Origin: Dictyocoela muelleri
Taxonomy: Eukaryota > Microsporidia
Assembly (NCBI GenBank): GCA_016256075.1
Contig: SDVU01000079.1
Location: forward strand, 1-22,432
Direction: 5' to 3'
DNA length: 22,432 nucleotides
Positions within the stretch are counted from its first letter, which is position 1. Each line of letters begins with the position of its first letter. The translations under genes were made by a program, and so were the position numbers. Below are positions 18,559 to 22,432 of the stretch, in pieces. The notes beneath the pieces are model-generated. The model saw nothing but the letters and a program-made list of their open reading frames with translations, did not search any database and was not told where the DNA came from.

Positions 18559-18984
18559 TAATTAAAATATAATTATTATTTTTTTCTGGGAGCGTATTAT
18601 GCACATGTGTATTTCTGGGGGCGTATTATGCACATGATCCAAATATTTTAATAATAATTTGTAATAAAAATAGTCTAGAGATATTTGTAATAAAAATATT
18701 TCAATAATAATTTGTAATGAAAACTATATATAAATATTCTTATTAGGCAAGTTTCTGGGTCCAGATTTCTTGGCAAAAACGAAACTCGCCCCGAGGCGAG
18801 TTTACGGAAAACTTCGATAACCTTGCTAAGTATAATAAAATGTATTAAACAATCTGTATGTTGTTATGGTATCATCCAATGTCATATTATAAATAGGATT
18901 TTAAAATTCAATATAGCGTCCGTTTCTTATTTAGACATTTTATGAAAGTAATTCACGGGTTTGTATACATTTAGTCATATTTCA

Positions 18985-19842
18985 AAGTAAAATAATAGTT
19001 TTTTTGGATTTTTTTAAGACATCTAAAGTAGTTTTCGGGCTATTTGTGCATTTTTTGAGATGCCCTATATTGGGTTTTAAATACACATGTTTTTTTTTGC
19101 CCTATAAGAGTTTTTGCGATAATTTTGTCATATTTAAAAGTGTCATGGGGTAGTAGTTAAATAATTTAAGCATTTATTAGAATGTCATGCAGGGTGTATT
19201 GTGTGTGTACATTTTAAGATGTCTACAGGATTTTTAGAAGAGCCTATGTATTTTTTCAGGCGTTCTCTTTTAGTGAGTTTAGGCATTTTTTAAAAGGTTC
19301 TATTGGATTTGTTGGTAGAATTTTTTTTTTAAAAGTGACCTATAAGAGTTGTTAAATTCAATAGGCATTTTTAAAGTGCCTCATAGGGGTTTCATGTGAA
19401 TTTTAGCATTTTTTAAAGCGTCTTATATAGGTTGTTCATAATTTGTGCATTTTTTAGGCCGTTCTATAGTTGTTGAATAATAATCAGGATTTTTTTTAAA
19501 GTGTCTTATCGTGATTTATGTACAATGAAGAACATTTTTTAAGTGTCTCCTAGGAATTGTGGGCAAACGAAAACATTATAAAGTTGCCCTATAAAGCTAT
19601 GAGTAATCTAGGCATTTTTTAAGGGGCTCTATAGTGGCTTTTGTCACCCTGGACATTTTTAAAAGTACCATATGGAATTGACGGGCAACTTTTGATTTTT
19701 TTTAAGTGCCCTATAGGGGTTGTAAGTGCATTTAGGCTTTTTTTCAAGGTGGCTTATATGTGATTTTTGTGGATTGACATTTTTTTAAAATGAACATTAA
19801 AGTTTTCTGTAATTTCTGGGATTTTTTAAGGTGAAATATAGG
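18985..19842. repeat. degenerate 41-bp satellite, part 1
   Basis: About 21 consecutive units, each with the cores gcattttttaaagtgccct and ataggggttgt. Unit starts lie 39-44 bp apart, for example near 19361, 19405, 19446, 19488, 19530, 19570 and 19612. Units are strongly diverged. The array breaks off inside a unit at the MULE border. Confidence 0.85.
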
Positions 19843-21471
19843 GGCGACCGTCAGTTCGCTTACAGGCGAACTGACGGATTTTCGTCTTAATATAAAAATC
19901 TCGTCAGTTCGCCATCAGGAGAACTGAAAGTCTATTATTTAAAAGGAGTAAATATTTTAAAATAATAGTTAAATAAAATTTGAATGATATAAATAAATAT
20001 TTATTCAATTTCAAAAATCCAGTTGTAAGTATCAAGTAATGAATTTAAAAAACTGTCATTAAATAGCAAATCATAATTTTCAATCAATATATAAATTTTT
20101 TTATATTTTTTTCAATTATAATAATTAATTTCAATAGTTCCTTTAAAATTTTGTTTTAGTGTAAATTGATTTATTTGATCCTCTTCCATAATTTTTGTAA
20201 TAAAAGGCGCAATATTAAGATGGCTTATTGAGATTATTTTTCTAATTACCCTATGTAATGCTTCTACATTATTTATTGTTATGGTATATTGAATTTAGAT
20301 AGAAAATGTGCATTCTAAAAACAAATTTTATACTTAGGTTCAACGTATTGATTTTTGCTAAGATATCTCACATATTTTTTTTCAAAATATTCAATAAAAT
20401 TTTTGATTTTTTTTCATCTTTAAATATATCTAACAATTCCTTTTTAAGCATCATAAAATTTTGAAAACATCTTTATCTTTTAAAAAAGGTAGATATAAAT
20501 TTTTTTACAATTTCTTTTCTTTATTCTGAGTTATTTCTATAAACTTTAGATAATTCCATTTGTTGAATTCTGCGCCATACCGATTGTGAATAATGAAAAT
20601 AACAACCATTATAGGAAAAGTTGTAAATTGTTTTCTAACTGAGTTATAAAGGTCTAATTCGAAATCGGATAGAATATATGCGAGGTTTAGATTAGTTTAT
20701 TCCTTACATTTAGCAAAAAATTATCATAGCATGTTTAGGATTTATTATTCATAAAAATATGTATAAAAGGAATTAACTTACCAAATGTATAAACACGTAT
20801 AGTTAAAATTTGATAAAAATTTAAAGGCATAATTTTAAATGTAGCACCGATTAAAACGATTTTTTTATTTTTTAATTTTTTTTGGTATTCAGAAAAAATA
20901 TTAATATCCTATTTTAATCATTGTAACACTATCATATCAAAAAAAAAATCATTGCCTTTTTTATCTTTTTTTCAAAATTTCGGGTATATCAGTACCATAA
21001 TTTTAATTCCATTTATCTGTTCTAATCCTAATAATAGAATCAACAATTGAGGTAATTCTTTGGAAGTCAACAGAATCAATTCCATTGTTGTTTTAAATTT
21101 CTTTAAAAATCATGTCTGTTGTATATTCCGAGTATTTTCTGCCTTATCTTTTATTTTATTCGAAACCCTTATTTTTTTATTTCTTCTTCGAATGATTGAT
21201 GACCATTATGATCCACAATTTTTATGATATTGTCATCGTTGTCTGTAAAAATAACGCCTCTTCATATTTCATTTCTATATATCTATCTTTGTAACCCATC
21301 TTTAAAACCGTCTTTATTATATAAATTATGATTACGGGCTATAATTTCTCTGTTTCTCTTACTTTTTAAAATTTAATTTTTCATAAGGGTTAATTTTAAA
21401 GACGAATTGACGGTATCTTTACATACAGACAAAAATCATTCAGTTCGCCTACAGGCGAACACACGGCTACC
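19843..21471 (-). mobile_element. FLYWCH-MULE transposon 2, inserted in the satellite
   Basis: The left end begins ggcgaccgtcagttcgc. The right end, reverse-complemented, begins ggtagccgtgtgttcgc. Inside both lies a hairpin of the form agttcgcc-nnnn-ggcgaact: two at the left (near 19853 and 19905) and one at the right (near 21442). The satellite stops at the left border and resumes at the right, which confirms insertion. The flanks tgaaatata and ggaattgta agree only at 6 of 9 positions, so the duplication is worn or the ends are off by a base or two. The transposase is on the minus strand. Confidence 0.8.
20001..21395 (-). pseudogene. FLYWCH-MULE transposase 2, broken
   Basis: Reading down from about 21395 on the minus strand, a FLYWCH finger is seen as RNREIIARNHNLYNKDGFK and then FTDNDDNIIKIVDHNGHQSF, with the H-x-x-H end of the finger. 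Towards 20690 the MULE core shows AYILSDFELDLYNSVRKQF (second catalytic Asp), followed in another frame by NGCYFHYSQSVWRRIQQM (20640-20580), the well-known C-x-F-H block after that Asp. The C-terminus appears to end NWIFEIE with a stop at 20001-20003. There are many stops and frameshifts, more than in MULE 1. Family membership is secure, since the linked finger and core are the hallmark of this group. Confidence 0.8.
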
Positions 21472-21479
21472 GGAATTGT

Positions 21480-21695
21480 AGATCACAATGGTCATTTTAT
21501 AAACTGTCCTATAAGAATGTTGCGGAATCGTGTCATTTTTTAAATCTCTATATTAGTTTTTTTTTGTGAATTTAAGCATCTTTCTAAAGTGCCCTATAGA
21601 GGTTTTTGGTAAATTTAAGCATTTTTATAAAATGCCCTATAGTGGTTGTGTTAAATTTAGATTTTTTAAGTTCTTTATAGAAATTGTTGGATGTG
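21480..21695. repeat. degenerate 41-bp satellite, part 2
   Basis: About five further units of the array at 18985-19842, for example agcatctttctaaagtgccc at about 21577 and aagcatttttataaaatgcc at about 21617. Array phase is broadly kept across the MULE insertion. Confidence 0.82.
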
Positions 21696-21712
21696 AAATG
21701 GTTAACCAGCGG

Positions 21713-21979
21713 GTTTTATTACTGTAAAGGTATAATCATGACTACTATTGTATTAAAGAAATATAATAAAATAATTAACATGGTTTTTTAACTCTAAAAT
21801 AGACCTTTAGTAATATGATATGTGTCTAAATAAGTATTTTTGTAAGACCCAAATTACTGAATTTAGAAAAATATAATATGTCTAAAAATTTATTTGTAAG
21901 TTTAAACAAACTATTTTATTTTTTATAATTCTTTGTTAATACAATATTAGTAATGATTATACTTTTACAGTAATAAAAC
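21713..21979. mobile_element. 267-bp MITE with 44-bp terminal inverted repeats
   Basis: The left repeat 21713-21756 (gttttattactgtaaaggta...) and the reverse complement of 21936-21979 (gttttattactgtaaaagta...) agree at about 40 of 44 positions. Weaker pairing continues inward. There is no coding capacity and no certain target duplication. It is probably younger than the foldback families, judging from arm identity. Confidence 0.8.
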
Positions 21980-22070
21980 TCATAAGTTTAAAAGATATTG
22001 TGAGATAGGTAAAAAAATGTATTATAAAATCATATAATCACTATATATTAAATATCTGTATATAGTAGGG

Positions 22071-22190
22071 CAGTGTTTCTCAACCTGGGCGATATCACCT
22101 CTAGGGGGCGATTATTGTTTTTTAAGGGGCGATTAATGTTTCTAAGGGAGCGATTATTGTTTTTAAGGGGACGAAAAAAAATAAAAAACG
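22071..22190. mobile_element. hAT-type terminus with 21-bp tandem repeats
   Basis: It begins cagtgtttctcaacctggg, a textbook hAT tip. Four variants of a roughly 21-bp unit follow (aggggcgattattgttttta). The matching opposite end was not found before the window ends, so this may be a truncated copy or the left end of a longer element. It is a different family from the terminus at 1-106, sharing only the outermost 10 or so bases. Confidence 0.65.
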
Positions 22191-22355
22191 AAAAAAACCA
22201 GGTATAAAAAATGGACATTTTTATTTTTTGCATCTAAAATAACAAATTTATCATTTTTTAATTAAATTTGATGATTTAATACCATAAGGGATAGAAATTA
22301 AAATCTATAACATTAAATAACTATTGATTTTATAAACTTAAAACATAAATTCTCC

Positions 22356-22432
22356 TATATTATATTACATGCTGACAACATCCATAGCTGCCAACCCGGA
22401 GAGTTGTCTCCAACCATAGTCTTATGACCTTT
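22356..22432 (-). mobile_element. 3' end of a third SINE copy, cut by window edge
   Basis: On the minus strand the segment reads aaaggtcataagac ... caactctccgggttggcagc, then tatggatg and a tail atgtaatataatata. These match the last 75 bases of SINE copy 1 (ccgggtggacagctatggatg ... ttgtaatataatata) almost block for block. The rest lies beyond the window. Confidence 0.85.

Larger units (their letters stand above)
17583..18640 (+). mobile_element. Merlin (ISXO2/IS1016-like) transposon 2
   Basis: The element is 1058 bp with a perfect 8-bp duplication, aaatattt, at 17575-17582 and 18641-18648. The tips read ggagcatgtgcataatacgc and, reverse-complemented, ggatcatgtgcataatacgc. The 19-bp motif ggggcgtattatgcacatg occurs four times: twice head to head at the left end as a perfect palindrome (17587-17625), and twice in direct orientation at the right end (about 18588-18607 and 18618-18636). 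The transposase lies between them. Tips, duplication length and protein all fit Merlin. Confidence 0.9.
17531..18728. repeat. short tail repeats after SINE 2, split by Merlin 2
   Basis: Four variants of tttgtaataaaaat lie at about 17540, 18660, 18687 and 18714. One is left of the Merlin and three are right of it. The simplest reading is that the SINE carries a simple tandem 3' tail into which the Merlin jumped. Confidence 0.5.
16960..18822. mobile_element. MULE-type MITE hosting a SINE and a Merlin (nested)
   Basis: The left part (16960-17056) begins ggctgtctgaaaactag and contains ggggcgagtttccgg and ccgaaactcgcc. The right part (about 18745-18822), reverse-complemented, begins ggttatcgaagttttccg and contains ggggcgagtttcg. 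Both share the string aaatctgga. The tips follow the GGNTATC pattern of the FLYWCH-MULEs at 9363 and 19843, and the subterminal hairpin aaactcgcc-ccga-ggcgagttt has the same architecture. Everything between about 17076 and 18744 is later insertion or SINE tail. A target duplication is not clear. Confidence 0.6.

Noticed and set aside
22048-22233. 61-codon minus-strand frame with repeated RPLKNNNR
   Set aside because: The peptide repeat simply mirrors the 21-bp DNA repeat of the hAT terminus.

Overview
The window is very A+T-rich (roughly three quarters or more A+T by eye) and reads as a graveyard of mobile elements. I see no intact host gene, no rRNA and no functional tRNA gene. What can be recognised is eukaryotic: DNA transposons of the hAT, Tc1/mariner (IS630-like), pogo/Tigger, Merlin (ISXO2/IS1595-like) and FLYWCH-MULE groups, a Ty3/Gypsy-type LTR fossil, foldback MITEs, a tRNA-derived SINE present three times, and a decayed satellite. 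This mix in an extremely A+T-rich, gene-poor genome fits a transposon-rich microsporidian, or a compact parasitic animal. The sequence alone does not settle which.

Layout. Bases 1-106 are a hAT terminus running off the left edge. 501-1976 is a Tc1/mariner element whose inverted ends are 22-bp tandem arrays. 2224-2458 is a foldback MITE. 2463-2763 may be an LTR. 3627-4920 is an old Ty3/Gypsy-type pol fossil on the minus strand, interrupted at 3626 by what looks like a MULE-type terminus. 5490-8853 holds several foldback or terminal-inverted-repeat elements and a Merlin/ISXO2 relic. 9363-11002 is a FLYWCH-MULE with a perfect 9-bp target duplication. 11521-12308 is a foldback element split by a 469-bp SINE that has a perfect 14-bp target duplication. 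13388-13546 is a pogo/Tigger remnant.

14077-15491 is a Merlin element. 15593-16899 is a second Tc1/mariner element, again with tandem-array ends. 16960-18822 is a nest: a MULE-type MITE containing a SINE, whose repeated tail contains a second Merlin with a perfect 8-bp target duplication. 18985-21695 is a roughly 41-bp satellite split by a second FLYWCH-MULE. A 267-bp MITE, another hAT terminus and the 3' end of a third SINE close the window.

Every recognisable transposase is broken, so nothing here is likely to move by itself. The most notable signal is architectural. Elements of unrelated superfamilies all carry subterminal tandem or palindromic repeats, and in hAT, Merlin and MULE these are built around GGGGCRA-like cores that stand out sharply in such A+T-rich DNA. 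The SINE appears well defined and possibly undescribed.
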